Below are positions 55,635 through 63,812 of a stretch of DNA of 64,000 bases, one piece after another. Below the pieces are notes generated by a model. The model did no database searches, was not told where the DNA came from, and saw only the letters and a program-made list of their open reading frames with translations. The stretch is from Pelagibaculum spongiae (GTDB lineage Bacteria; Pseudomonadota; Gammaproteobacteria; Enterobacterales; Pelagibaculaceae): the NCBI RefSeq assembly GCF_003097315.1, contig NZ_QDDL01000005.1, positions 248,001-312,000 of the forward strand, written 5' to 3'. Each line of letters opens with the position of its first letter. Position 1 is the stretch's first letter. The translations under genes and the position numbers were made by a program.

Positions 55635-56293
55635 TGAATGCACGTCAGTCTATTTTAGATAAATTATATCAAACCCGTGATTTAGCTGATTTCATTCCAA
55701 CCAAAGCAGAAGCTCCAAAATTGCCAACCTGGAATGATCAACAAAAACTAGAAAAATTCACACAAATGATTTCAGCCGTTAACGGTGAAGTTCATTCTTG
55801 TGAAAAAAACAACTGGCCACATAAGTTATTAGAAATAGCGCAACAGAACAAACTGGGTAACCTGCTACATGCGCCACAAACTGAATGGGGTGCCGTGCTA
55901 GCTGCTTATTTCCAGGCTACTGAGCATCAACTTGAGTTGCTAGAATATCCACAATCTATTGATGAAGAAGGTTTTAAAGAAAAGCTATTTTTCAGTATTG
56001 ATGCGGCTTTTACAGGCAGTATTGGAGCAATTGCTGAAACCGGTACTTTAATTGTTTGGCCGAACCAGCATGAGCCCCGCTTAATGTCTTTAGTGCCGCC
56101 GGTACATTTTTGTATTCTTGAAAAAGAAAAAATATGGAATACCTTTGCAGAACTGATCGAAAATGCTGGGTGGCAAAAAGGATTACCCAATAATGCATTG
56201 TTAATTAGCGGGCCTTCTAAAACTGCTGATATTGAACAAACTTTGGCTTATGGTGCCCACGGGCCAAGTCAGCTGATTGTTTTGGTGGTGTGA
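55634..56293 (+). CDS. lutC: LutC/LldG-type lactate utilisation protein
   Basis: The 219-residue protein is the third LutABC subunit, a single LUD domain. Conserved pieces are AAFTGSIGAIAETGTLIVWP, MSLVPPVHFCILEKE and the C-terminal SGPSKTADIEQTLAYGAHGP. It closes the lut operon. No lactate permease gene is visible next to it. Confidence 0.93.
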   Translation: MNARQSILDKLYQTRDLADFIPTKAEAPKLPTWNDQQKLEKFTQMISAVNGEVHSCEKNNWPHKLLEIAQQNKLGNLLHAPQTEWGAVLAAYFQATEHQLELLEYPQSIDEEGFKEKLFFSIDAAFTGSIGAIAETGTLIVWPNQHEPRLMSLVPPVHFCILEKEKIWNTFAELIENAGWQKGLPNNALLISGPSKTADIEQTLAYGAHGPSQLIVLVV

Positions 56294-56300
56294 TTTTTTT

Positions 56301-56344
56301 GTAACAGCGCACCTGGTATAAAATGGCCAGATGCGCTGTTACAA
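56301..56344. terminator. Long hairpin between lutC and a convergent lipoprotein gene
   Basis: A perfect 12-bp stem (56301-56312 with 56333-56344) encloses a smaller CTGG/CCAG stem. It starts 8 bases after the lutC stop. No T tract follows on either strand, so termination would need Rho or a weaker mechanism. Confidence 0.55.
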
Positions 56345-56355
56345 AGATTTACCGA

Positions 56356-56799
56356 TTAAAAAACAAGATTAATTTCTCTACCATCTGATACGGTACAACT
56401 GCCAATTCCCCCGCCATCAATACCAAAAGCTGGGTCAGAAAACTGGAACTGACACTTCATTGAATTGCCTTTATTTCCAATCAGCAGCGCTTGTGTTTTT
56501 GAACTGGTGCTGGTCGAATCACCTAGCAGTAGAGAATCATCATTTGAAGATTCACCAATACTCCAAGTTGAACCTGACTGACTAGTAGACTGCTGTACAA
56601 ATTTCCCTCTGAAGACTTCACCGTCACCCGTTTGGACAGTCAGCTCACCATCTTTGGCAAAAATATCCTGTTTGTAATCGAATATGACATTAGAGCCTGA
56701 AGAGCTGACGCCTCTAATGCTTCCTGTACTTTCACAACCAACGAGCCAGATGACTAAGAAGCTGCAAAGATATATCTTCAGATGACGAGTCTGTAACAT
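56356..56799 (-). CDS. Small lipoprotein, paralogue A
   Basis: The 147-residue protein has a lipoprotein signal with lipobox LVGC at about residues 20-23 and mature start CESTGSIRGVSSSGSN. The rest is beta-rich and Ser/Gly-rich: GEVFRGKFVQQSTSQSG, STWSIGESSNDDSLLLGD, TQALLIGNKGNSMKCQFQF and FGIDGGGIGSC, with two conserved Cys. The paralogue at 60962 is almost identical from residue 65 on. Function is unknown; it resembles small outer-membrane lipoproteins in which the polypeptide turns around a short beta barrel. Confidence 0.8.
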   Translation of the reverse strand: MLQTRHLKIYLCSFLVIWLVGCESTGSIRGVSSSGSNVIFDYKQDIFAKDGELTVQTGDGEVFRGKFVQQSTSQSGSTWSIGESSNDDSLLLGDSTSTSSKTQALLIGNKGNSMKCQFQFSDPAFGIDGGGIGSCTVSDGREINLVF

Positions 56800-57456
56800 G
56801 CGAATGAACCTCTAATAAAGTTATGGTTGATTTTTATATCAACAAATAGAGTTAGCTTGCCAACAAAATTGATAACTAACTAAATCTTATTAATAGTGAC
56901 AGAGAGAATAGCTTATAACTAAGCGTATTTTTTGAACGGAATCACAGTTAATAAATCTATCTAGTATCTTTATAAGATCAAATGTGTGAACAGCGCCATG
57001 AAGCTCTTTTTTAAAGAGGTCAAAATGACAATATTAGCAAAATTGTTTGTTGCACCTGATGCTCTATATGGACTATCTAGTATCGTAAAGATTTTTTTGA
57101 TTTCATTATCTTCGCTAGCTGTTTTGCTAAAAACATTTCTTAGAATTTTTACTAAATGGTTAGTCAGTAATATCATGCTCTTTAGAATTTTCTTATTAAA
57201 TTCTGAAGTATTGTCTCGGAAAGATATATAGCTAAAACTCAATATGATTGATTAAATTAGATAATCATTGCTCCGTACTATTTCTGGTTGGTATTTTTTG
57301 CTAAATAACTGATTTTGCGAGCATTAATCAAGTGCCTGCACAATTGTTAATCTTTTTGTTGTAGGCGTTGTGTAAGAAAGCTAATCATACAATGGTTTTA
57401 GTAGGTGGAGTTGCTTTTATTGTTAATTAAAAAACCAATTAAAGAGGTGTTTTCTT
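56800..57456. other. AT-rich intergenic region
   Basis: About 650 bases. Two overlapping open frames on opposite strands (56970-57242 and 56986-57231) shadow each other and lack ribosome binding sites, so I do not call either. GAGGTG near 57444 belongs to the next gene. Confidence 0.55.
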
Positions 57457-58494
57457 GTGGTAATAGAAAGAATAAAATTTGTTTTTTCAATGTTGATTTT
57501 TTCGACGCTAATAAGTGCTTGTGGAAGCAGTAATAGCAATACAACAGCCCAAAATGCAAGAGCTATACTACTGGCGTCAGAAGTACCAGCCTATATAGCC
57601 GCTTATGAAGAAGATCTTCAAAGACGAACTTTTTTGTTTAACGGTCAAGGTCTTGATGCTGCATTTTTTCAAGTGGATACAGAAAATCAGCAACTCGTTA
57701 TGAGTTTTAATCAAGGTTTAATATTTTTAAGTATCGATCTTGCTAGCAGAGATCTTACTGGAGATATTCGAGTTCACCTAGGAAACATTGAATCTGACGT
57801 TGATGAAGTAATTAATCAACCACTAGCAAGATTAGAGTCAGATAGCATTAATTTTCAAAAAAGAGGCAATGATTTTGTCTTTTCAGGTAGGCTGGAAGAT
57901 AGCGTAACTAACGCTTCATATAGTATTTATTTTGTTTATAACTCAAGTTACATTACTGAAGGTGATGCCAATATCGAAATAATTACTGACTCAGTCGCAG
58001 TGATAGCAGGTGGCTTGGGGATATCAACATACATTAAGGTAAAAGATTTAGTTACTAATAACCCTGGTGTGAGAACGCTGGTTTTGCAGGATATCCCGGG
58101 GTCATCAGATGATAGAATCAATGTTCATACTGGGCGTTTAATTCGTCAAGCAGGAATAGCAACTTATGTTCCAAGTTTTGGTGAAATCGCATCGGGAGGA
58201 GTGGATATTTTTCTGGCAGGTGCCACCAGACATTATGAACAAGGCGGAATGGTTGGTGTGCATTCGTGGTGCTGCATTAATGGAAAATCAGCACACTTAG
58301 CACCAAGAAATGCGCCAGAGCATGAATCATTAATTTCTTATACTAAGGAGATGCTAGGGGAAGAAGCGGGAGAAGCATTCTATTTCTTTACGCTCGAAGC
58401 ATCGTCATTTGAAGATATTCATTTTATGACAAACGATCAGTTGTTAGAGCATATCGTTGATAATATATTACCACCGAATCAACCGATTAATTGA
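57457..58494 (+). CDS. Lipoprotein with a ClpP/crotonase-like (COG3904-type) domain
   Basis: The 345-residue protein has a lipoprotein signal (lipobox ISAC, Cys at about 22) and an unclassified beta-rich domain (about 40-170). The C-terminal half (about 180-330) resembles periplasmic ClpP-like proteins: NNPGVRTLVLQDIPGSSDD corresponds to the usual N-S-P-G-G region, IASGGVDIFLAGATRHYE contains the candidate Ser, and GGMVGVHSWCC carries the His. It may be a membrane-anchored serine protease-like protein. The start is GTG 57457 with GAGGTG 7 nt upstream. Confidence 0.7.
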   Translation: MVIERIKFVFSMLIFSTLISACGSSNSNTTAQNARAILLASEVPAYIAAYEEDLQRRTFLFNGQGLDAAFFQVDTENQQLVMSFNQGLIFLSIDLASRDLTGDIRVHLGNIESDVDEVINQPLARLESDSINFQKRGNDFVFSGRLEDSVTNASYSIYFVYNSSYITEGDANIEIITDSVAVIAGGLGISTYIKVKDLVTNNPGVRTLVLQDIPGSSDDRINVHTGRLIRQAGIATYVPSFGEIASGGVDIFLAGATRHYEQGGMVGVHSWCCINGKSAHLAPRNAPEHESLISYTKEMLGEEAGEAFYFFTLEASSFEDIHFMTNDQLLEHIVDNILPPNQPIN

Positions 58495-58585
58495 AGCTGA
58501 AAACATTGTATGTGAATTTTTACTATTTGAAATAATCAACCATGCGCCATGCTCAGAACATAGCCTTGATTATTTTTAACGTAAT

Positions 58586-58619
58586 AAAAAAGGCCTAGGG
58601 GGGAGCCTAGACCTTTTTT
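58586..58619. terminator. Rho-independent terminator between convergent genes
   Basis: A6-GGCCTAGG pairs with CCTAGACC-T6 across a 6-nt loop, with one C-A mismatch on the plus strand that becomes a G-T wobble on the minus strand. It therefore suits the minus-strand frame at 58624 best and could also serve the lipoprotein gene. Confidence 0.85.
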
Positions 58620-58623
58620 ATTA

Positions 58624-58917
58624 TTACAGCTGGTAGCGGAAAATTAAAAAGTGATTACCTTTTATTTCCTTTACGCCGAGTTTCAATAAAGTAACTGGCT
58701 TGCCTGCAACAGTAATGATGGTATTTTCTGCGGTAGCAACATAAGCGCTAACGGCTTCTACGTGCTCAGAGGCTACGCTTTCTTTCACTCCCCACGGGAG
58801 TGACATAACTTTGTTGTAGTCTCAAGTATCACAAATTTTAGCTTCACGTTCGGCGACGGAACGCAAAATGCTTTCTTCAAAAGCTTTTGCTACATCACCA
58901 TTCTCGGCAAACAACAT
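58624..58917 (-). pseudogene. Small gene interrupted by an in-frame TGA
   Basis: From ATG 58917 (GAGGG 7 nt upstream) the frame reads 31 codons (MLFAENGDVAKAFEES...AKICDT) to TGA at 58822-58824. It then continues in the same frame with 5 codons and the 60-codon frame from ATG 58806 (MSLPWGVKESVASEHV) to the stop at 58624. Together it would be a protein of about 97 residues with a terminator just beyond. A nonsense mutation is the simplest reading. A hairpin with a GTG loop lies 26 nt after the TGA. The family is not recognised. Confidence 0.5.
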
Positions 58918-58924
58918 AAGCATA

Positions 58925-59443
58925 CCCTCTAAGCAAGTAGTGCAAATAATTACAATGACACCGTATGCGCTATCCTGGAGCGACACCGGAGCTAATTTAT
59001 TCAGCAGCTTCTATATTAGCTTTTCCTATCCCCCTGCCGCGTGAGCGAAAAGAAACATAATAATGTTTCACTGGAGCGATTCGTTTCTAACACGGTGCGT
59101 TCTGCTGAATGTTCTTCTCCAGTCTATTTTCAGAACACCTCGAGTGACTTGACTTAAGTCTCTGTTTTTGTGGGTATTTGGTATGACCATACAAAGTAAT
59201 CTGTCTGACCAGTTGATTGATAAGCCGTGATGATCGCTGAACCTACTACTAAAGAGGTAGTTTTGGTTTGGTGTTGACACTGAAGTTATTGTTAATTGGT
59301 GTGATGTAATGCTTTTAAAATACATACACCTGCGATCAAAATTTTTAAATTGAACCGATGAAAATTGAAAAATGCTGATATTCGTTTGAATACCAGCACC
59401 GGTTTGGCGGCAAAAAAAACACCACATTATTCAGATCAAAAAA
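58925..59443. other. Intergenic region, nothing supported
   Basis: A 119-codon minus-strand frame (59068-59427) has a composition unlike the neighbours and no ribosome binding site. I see no RNA gene or repeat. Confidence 0.5.
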
Positions 59444-60487
59444 TTAGTTATTTTTCTTTCGTTTTCGGCTTTCTGTCTGAATATTGCGATACATTTTGGT
59501 CTGACTTTTAAAATGTGCGCGTTTTTCGGCTAGGCTGGCGGTATTGTTGGCCTGCTCTCGAAGCAGCTTTTGGTAATTGAGTAATCGTCTAGGTTCTAGT
59601 TCGCCGGCTTCTATTGCAGCAGTAACAGCGCAGCCAGGTTGGTTCTGGTGCTGACAGTTGTTAAATCGGCATTGTTGCTCCAACTTTTGAATATCATCAA
59701 ATGTCGATGAAACGCCGTGCTCGCAGTCGGTTAGTTGCAGTTCACGCATTCCAGGGGTATCAAGCAGCAAGCCACCCAAAGCTATCTGCTTGAGTGCTCG
59801 AGAAGTTGTAGTGTGTCTTCCTTTACTATCATCTTCTCGGATACCACCCGTTGCAAATGTCTCTGAGTTGGCCAGGGTATTGGCTAAGGTTGATTTCCCC
59901 ACGCCTGATGAACCGATAAAAACTACGGTTTGTCCATCTTTGCACCACGGCTGTAAAACACTTGTAGATGAAGCATCAAGTCCGTTGACCTGCTCAATAA
60001 TCAAATTGGAATTTAGTTGCTTTAATTGATCGATATAAATATCTGGATCAGTACATACATCAAGCTTGCTCAGTACCAGAACAGGTTCGACATTTGCCTG
60101 ATTCACCAAAGATAAATAACGTTCAATACGACCCAAGTTAAAGTCGTAGTTCAATGAACAAACGATGAAAGCAGTATCAACATTGGCAGCAATTAGCTGG
60201 GTGTCCAATTTGCTACCCGGTGCTTTTCTGCTGAAAAGAGATGTGCGTTTAAGCAACCGATAAAAACTCATATCATTATTCAGTAGCAGCCAGTCACCCA
60301 CTGTAATCAGCGGCATTGAATGGCCAATAGCGAGATGATACTCGCCTGATACACCTGCAAGTTGATAACCTGATCGATGTTGTGCAATAACTCGATATGC
60401 CTGCTGTGTTTCCAGCTCTTGTAAAGAAAGTTGCTGCTGAAAATGGGTACGCCAGCCAAGTTGGCTCAGTTTAGAAAAGTCGTGCAT
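59444..60487 (-). CDS. rsgA: Ribosome small subunit-dependent GTPase A
   Basis: RsgA is a late 30S-assembly GTPase. The 347-residue protein has an N-terminal OB-fold (about 30-100) and a circularly permuted GTPase domain with G4 (VLSKLDV) before G1 (GSSGVGKST), G2 (TTT in KGRHTTTSR) and G3 (LLDTPGMREL). A zinc-binding C-terminal domain has CRFNNCQHQNQPGC with preceding Cys/His. The tail is basic. Alleles with an LSKLD in place of NKxD are known among RsgA-like paralogues, so a second rsgA could exist elsewhere. Confidence 0.93.
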   Translation of the reverse strand: MHDFSKLSQLGWRTHFQQQLSLQELETQQAYRVIAQHRSGYQLAGVSGEYHLAIGHSMPLITVGDWLLLNNDMSFYRLLKRTSLFSRKAPGSKLDTQLIAANVDTAFIVCSLNYDFNLGRIERYLSLVNQANVEPVLVLSKLDVCTDPDIYIDQLKQLNSNLIIEQVNGLDASSTSVLQPWCKDGQTVVFIGSSGVGKSTLANTLANSETFATGGIREDDSKGRHTTTSRALKQIALGGLLLDTPGMRELQLTDCEHGVSSTFDDIQKLEQQCRFNNCQHQNQPGCAVTAAIEAGELEPRRLLNYQKLLREQANNTASLAEKRAHFKSQTKMYRNIQTESRKRKKNN

Positions 60488-60961
60488 TGATTACCCCCGA
60501 CGCATAAAAATTATGCGCACAAGACTGAGAATATCTCAGGGGCTTTTGGCCCCGGTTGAATACCGGGCAAGAAAGGGTGTTTTCACTACTAATGTTTAGA
60601 TTGCTGTGACAGCAGCTTCAACACTTAGATAACGTAAAGAAACAGACACGGTTGAAAATTGTTATAAAAACAATGATAACCAGAATGCTCAATCATAAAA
60701 CAGGTTAGCTGTTACAGACCCATTGCCCGTGGTGCGTTGAATACAATCATAAAATTCCTCCAGGTGAGTTTCACAAGAACTATTTAAAATTCCAGCAAAG
60801 ATTATCAGTTGTTTCATTTAGCTACAATTGATAATTTTTAAATTAACCAAAGTCTAAAAATAGTGATGATTTCTAATCATTACAAAAGGGTACAAAAAAC
60901 ATCTTGTAATAGATGACCCTGACTTACTAGCATGGTGTTAATTGATGGGAGTGGTTGCGTT
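60488..60961. other. rsgA leader region with palindromes and a tiny open frame
   Basis: On the minus strand a 12-codon frame (60712-60750, product MIVFNAPRAMGL) has GGAGG exactly 6 nt upstream of its ATG. Further toward rsgA are several palindromes: CTGAGATATTCTCAG, a GGGGCC/GGCCCC-type hairpin and CGCATAAAAATTATGCG. They may form a structured leader. Their function is not deducible. Confidence 0.45.
60712..60750 (-). CDS. Possible leader peptide of 12 residues
   Basis: The frame encodes MIVFNAPRAMGL and stops at TAA. It has a near-perfect ribosome binding site (TGGAGGAATTTT before ATG), which is unusual for a chance frame. It lies 225 nt upstream of rsgA on the same strand. No downstream attenuator with a T tract was seen, so an attenuation role is only a possibility. 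Confidence 0.3.
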   Translation of the reverse strand: MIVFNAPRAMGL

Positions 60962-61402
60962 ATGAAAATAGTAAATAAGTTGGTTGGCGCCTGTGCGATG
61001 TCGTTGTTGCTGTTAACCGGTTGCGAAAGCACTGGAAGTATTCAAGGTGTTAGCTCGGGTGGTTCGAATGTTTCATTTGAATATACTCAAGATATTTTTG
61101 CCAATGATGGCAAGCTGACAGTCAGTATGCCCGATGGTGAAGTTTTTAATGGCAAGTTTGTTCAGCAGTCGACTAGCCAGTCAGGCTCAACTTGGAGTAT
61201 TGGTGAATCTTCAAATGATGATTCATTGCTACTAGGTGATTCGACAACGACCAGCTCGAAAACCCAAGCATTGTTGATTGGTAATCGTGGTAATAGCATG
61301 AAGTGCCAATTTCAATTTTCAGATCCATCTTTTGGTATAGATGGTGGCGGCATTGGCAGTTGTAAAATTTCTGATGGACGTGATATTAACTTAGTATTTT
61401 AG
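60962..61402 (+). CDS. Small lipoprotein, paralogue B
   Basis: The 146-residue protein is the paralogue of that at 56356, in inverted orientation. I chose ATG 60962, with GGGAG about 9 nt upstream; a longer frame from 60932 would not form a signal peptide. Lipobox LTGC leads to mature CESTGSIQGVSSGGSN. The second half is almost identical to paralogue A, with two conserved Cys. A hairpin follows at 61459. Confidence 0.8.
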   Translation: MKIVNKLVGACAMSLLLLTGCESTGSIQGVSSGGSNVSFEYTQDIFANDGKLTVSMPDGEVFNGKFVQQSTSQSGSTWSIGESSNDDSLLLGDSTTTSSKTQALLIGNRGNSMKCQFQFSDPSFGIDGGGIGSCKISDGRDINLVF

Positions 61403-61458
61403 CGTCAATTTAGCCTAGCTTTATCATTTCAGTTTTTTACCAGTCGGTTATTTCTATA

Positions 61459-61496
61459 GGGCTCAGAATATTCCCCATTTCTTGAGCCCTTCTCTT
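61459..61496 (+). terminator. Hairpin after lipoprotein paralogue B
   Basis: AGGGCTCA (61459-61466) pairs with TGAGCCCT (61483-61490) across a 16-nt loop, followed by TCTCTTTTATT. It lies 57 bases after the stop codon. The stem is short, so confidence is moderate. Confidence 0.6.
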
Positions 61497-61740
61497 TTAT
61501 TACTATCCAAACTCTGTGATTAGCGCAGCCTGCGCATTTGATTGCGATTCCTTTCGGTAATTTGATCTGTCTTCCAGTTCCTTTAACTCAATTAAGTTTT
61601 GCAGTCCCTGCGAATTGCACCTCGTCAAATTTCATGCTTCAATGCCACCTCAACATGTGTGAGCCATTATTAACATCTGTTGGGTTTTGTTGCTGTAAGC
61701 GCTGCCCACTGTTGTTAGAAAGCAGCCAGCGGGCACCAAA

Positions 61741-62823
61741 ATGACAGAACGCGAACAACAAATTTTAGCTTTGATTAGACAAAACCCTTTGATTTCACAA
61801 AAGGTTCTTGGTGAACACTTAGGGATTAGTCGAGAAGCGGCCGCCAGTCATATTATGAACCTGACTCGTAAAGGCTATGTCCGCGGTAAAGGTTATTTAC
61901 TGAACGATCCGCTAGAAGTAATGGTGATCGGCGGTTGTAACCTAGATATTCAGGGCATTCCTGCTAAAGCCGGGATTGCCGGTGATTCGTTGCCTGGACA
62001 AGTCTCAATGACCCCTGGTGGCGTCGGTAGAAATATTGCCGAAAATATCGCACGTTTGAGCCATGAAGTTCGCATGGTTTCAGTGGTGGGAGCTGATGAA
62101 GCGGGCCAGCAGTTGATTGCTGCGACAGCAGATGCAGGAGTTGATGTTTCATCAATTCGACAGCTTTCTGGCCGACGTACTTCAGTATATTTATCGATTC
62201 TTGATCATCAGCATGAACTAGTTCAGGCAATCAACGATATGGATACTATCAATGATTTAACGCCTGAAGTGTTGGCTGACCAAGCTTCTAGTATTGGTCA
62301 TAGTAAAGCGCTGGTGATTGATGCCAATTTAACATCAGCTGCACTGGAATATTTATTTACTCGAAAGCCGCTAGCGCCTGTTTTTGCTGATTGTGTTTCA
62401 GCCAGTAAGGCTGAAAAATTAAAGCCTTGGTTAAACCGTATTCATTGTTTGAAACCCAATGTTATGGAAGCAGAATTATTATGGGGCAAGCCAGTTAAAG
62501 ATCAGCAAGATTTAAAAAACTGTGCGCAATGGTTTCATGCTCAAGGTGTCGCCAAAATATTTATTAGTCTTGGTGGTGACGGTTTGTTTGCAAGTGATGG
62601 TCAGCAACAGCTGATGATTAAACCAAAGCCCTGCAAAGTTATTAGTGTTTCAGGTGCAGGAGATGCCTTAATGGCAGGCTTGGTACACAGCCATTTAAAA
62701 AATTTAGATTTAAACCAGACCGTAGATACCGCACAAGCTTGCGCGGCTATGGCTCTGACATATCACTCGACAGTTAATCCGGCGCTTAGCGCCGCTGCGG
62801 TTAAGCGACAGCTCAGGAAATAA
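61741..62823 (+). CDS. psuK: Pseudouridine kinase with N-terminal winged-helix domain
   Basis: PsuK phosphorylates pseudouridine to pseudouridine 5'-phosphate. The 360-residue protein has an N-terminal HTH (MTEREQQILALIRQNP, LGISREAAASHI; about 1-58) and a PfkB kinase domain (about 60-350): VIGGCNLDIQG, TPGGVGRNIAENIARL and the ATP/anion-hole motif VSVSGAGDALMAGL with catalytic Asp. HTH-fused PsuK forms are known. It overlaps psuG by one base (TAATG), so the two are coupled. Confidence 0.93.
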   Translation: MTEREQQILALIRQNPLISQKVLGEHLGISREAAASHIMNLTRKGYVRGKGYLLNDPLEVMVIGGCNLDIQGIPAKAGIAGDSLPGQVSMTPGGVGRNIAENIARLSHEVRMVSVVGADEAGQQLIAATADAGVDVSSIRQLSGRRTSVYLSILDHQHELVQAINDMDTINDLTPEVLADQASSIGHSKALVIDANLTSAALEYLFTRKPLAPVFADCVSASKAEKLKPWLNRIHCLKPNVMEAELLWGKPVKDQQDLKNCAQWFHAQGVAKIFISLGGDGLFASDGQQQLMIKPKPCKVISVSGAGDALMAGLVHSHLKNLDLNQTVDTAQACAAMALTYHSTVNPALSAAAVKRQLRK

Positions 62824-63740
62824 TGATGAACCCATATCTCGATATTCACCCCGACGTTAAAGCAGCACTACAAGCCAATAAACCTGTTGTAGCTCTAGAG
62901 TCTACGATTATTTCTCACGGAATGCCGTATCCAGATAATGTGGCGACCGCGTTGAAAGTTGAAGAAACCATCAGAGAAAATGGCGCAGTACCTGCAACTA
63001 TTGCAATTATTAATGGTCGGATAAAAGTCGGTCTAACTCACGCCGAAATTGAGCACCTTGGAAAAACCGGTTTAGGTATTATCAAAACAAGTCGTCGCGA
63101 TTTACCGATTATTCTTTCTAAAAAAATGGATGGTGCAACTACCGTTGCAACTACAATGATTGCCGCAGCTATGGCAGGCATTAAAATTTTTGCAACGGGT
63201 GGTATTGGTGGTGTTCACCGTGGCGCAGAAACATCGTTTGATATTTCTGCTGATTTACAAGAGCTTGCAAAAACCGATGTAGCCGTTATTTGCGCGGGCT
63301 GTAAATCAATTCTCGATATTGGTCTGACTTTAGAATACCTCGAAACCAATGGTGTCCCCGTCATTGGTCATGGCGTTAAGCAGATGCCGGCTTTTTATAA
63401 TCGTGAAAGTAATTTTGAAGTCGACCATCAACTAGATAGTTCGCAAGAAATTGCTGCGGCATTGAAAGCTAAGTGGGATGCAGACCTGAAAGGTGGCGTA
63501 GTAATCGCTAACCCAATTCCGCATGAGCACTCTATGCCACGTGATGTTATTGACGCAGCAATTGAGCAAGCGTTAAAAGAATTAGATGAGCAGGGCGTAA
63601 AAGGTAAGCAATCAACACCGTTTCTACTGTCACGGGTCAAAGAGTTGACTGGCGGTGATAGTTTAAAGTCCAACATCGAGTTAGTTATGAATAATGCGCG
63701 TTTAGCATCGAAAATTGCTGCGGATTATTGCAAGTTGTAA
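62823..63740 (+). CDS. psuG: Pseudouridine-5'-phosphate glycosidase
   Basis: PsuG splits pseudouridine 5'-phosphate into uracil and ribose 5-phosphate. The 305-residue protein has ALESTIISHGMPYPDN, MDGATTVATTMIAAAMAGI, FATGGIGGVHRGAETSFDISADL, VCAGCKSILDIGLTLEYLE and NPIPHEHSMP, all family blocks. Two consecutive ATG codons (62823, 62826) are both possible starts. With psuK it completes pseudouridine salvage; a transporter gene would be expected outside the window. Confidence 0.96.
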   Translation: MMNPYLDIHPDVKAALQANKPVVALESTIISHGMPYPDNVATALKVEETIRENGAVPATIAIINGRIKVGLTHAEIEHLGKTGLGIIKTSRRDLPIILSKKMDGATTVATTMIAAAMAGIKIFATGGIGGVHRGAETSFDISADLQELAKTDVAVICAGCKSILDIGLTLEYLETNGVPVIGHGVKQMPAFYNRESNFEVDHQLDSSQEIAAALKAKWDADLKGGVVIANPIPHEHSMPRDVIDAAIEQALKELDEQGVKGKQSTPFLLSRVKELTGGDSLKSNIELVMNNARLASKIAADYCKL

Positions 63741-63752
63741 AGTTCCCGGACC

Positions 63753-63772
63753 CCGGAGGTGAAAACCTCCGG
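63753..63772 (+). other. Hairpin with GAAA loop after psuG
   Basis: CCGGAGGT (63753-63760) and ACCTCCGG (63765-63772) form a perfect stem closed by a GAAA tetraloop, 12 bases after the stop. The terminator follows directly, so it may stabilise the mRNA 3' end. Confidence 0.6.
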
Positions 63773-63779
63773 ACCCTTC

Positions 63780-63812
63780 AGGCTGTGTCTTAGTGCACAG
63801 CCTTTTTTTTTA
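63780..63812 (+). terminator. Rho-independent terminator of psuKG
   Basis: AGGCTGTG (63780-63787) pairs with CACAGCCT (63796-63803) across an 8-nt loop, followed by a run of nine further T. The remaining bases to 64000 are AT-rich and show no gene. Confidence 0.92.

Noticed and set aside
56970..57242. Two overlapping hydrophobic frames on opposite strands
   Set aside because: They mirror each other in AT-rich DNA and neither has a ribosome binding site.
59068..59427. 119-codon minus-strand frame after rsgA
   Set aside because: No ribosome binding site, odd composition and no recognisable motif.
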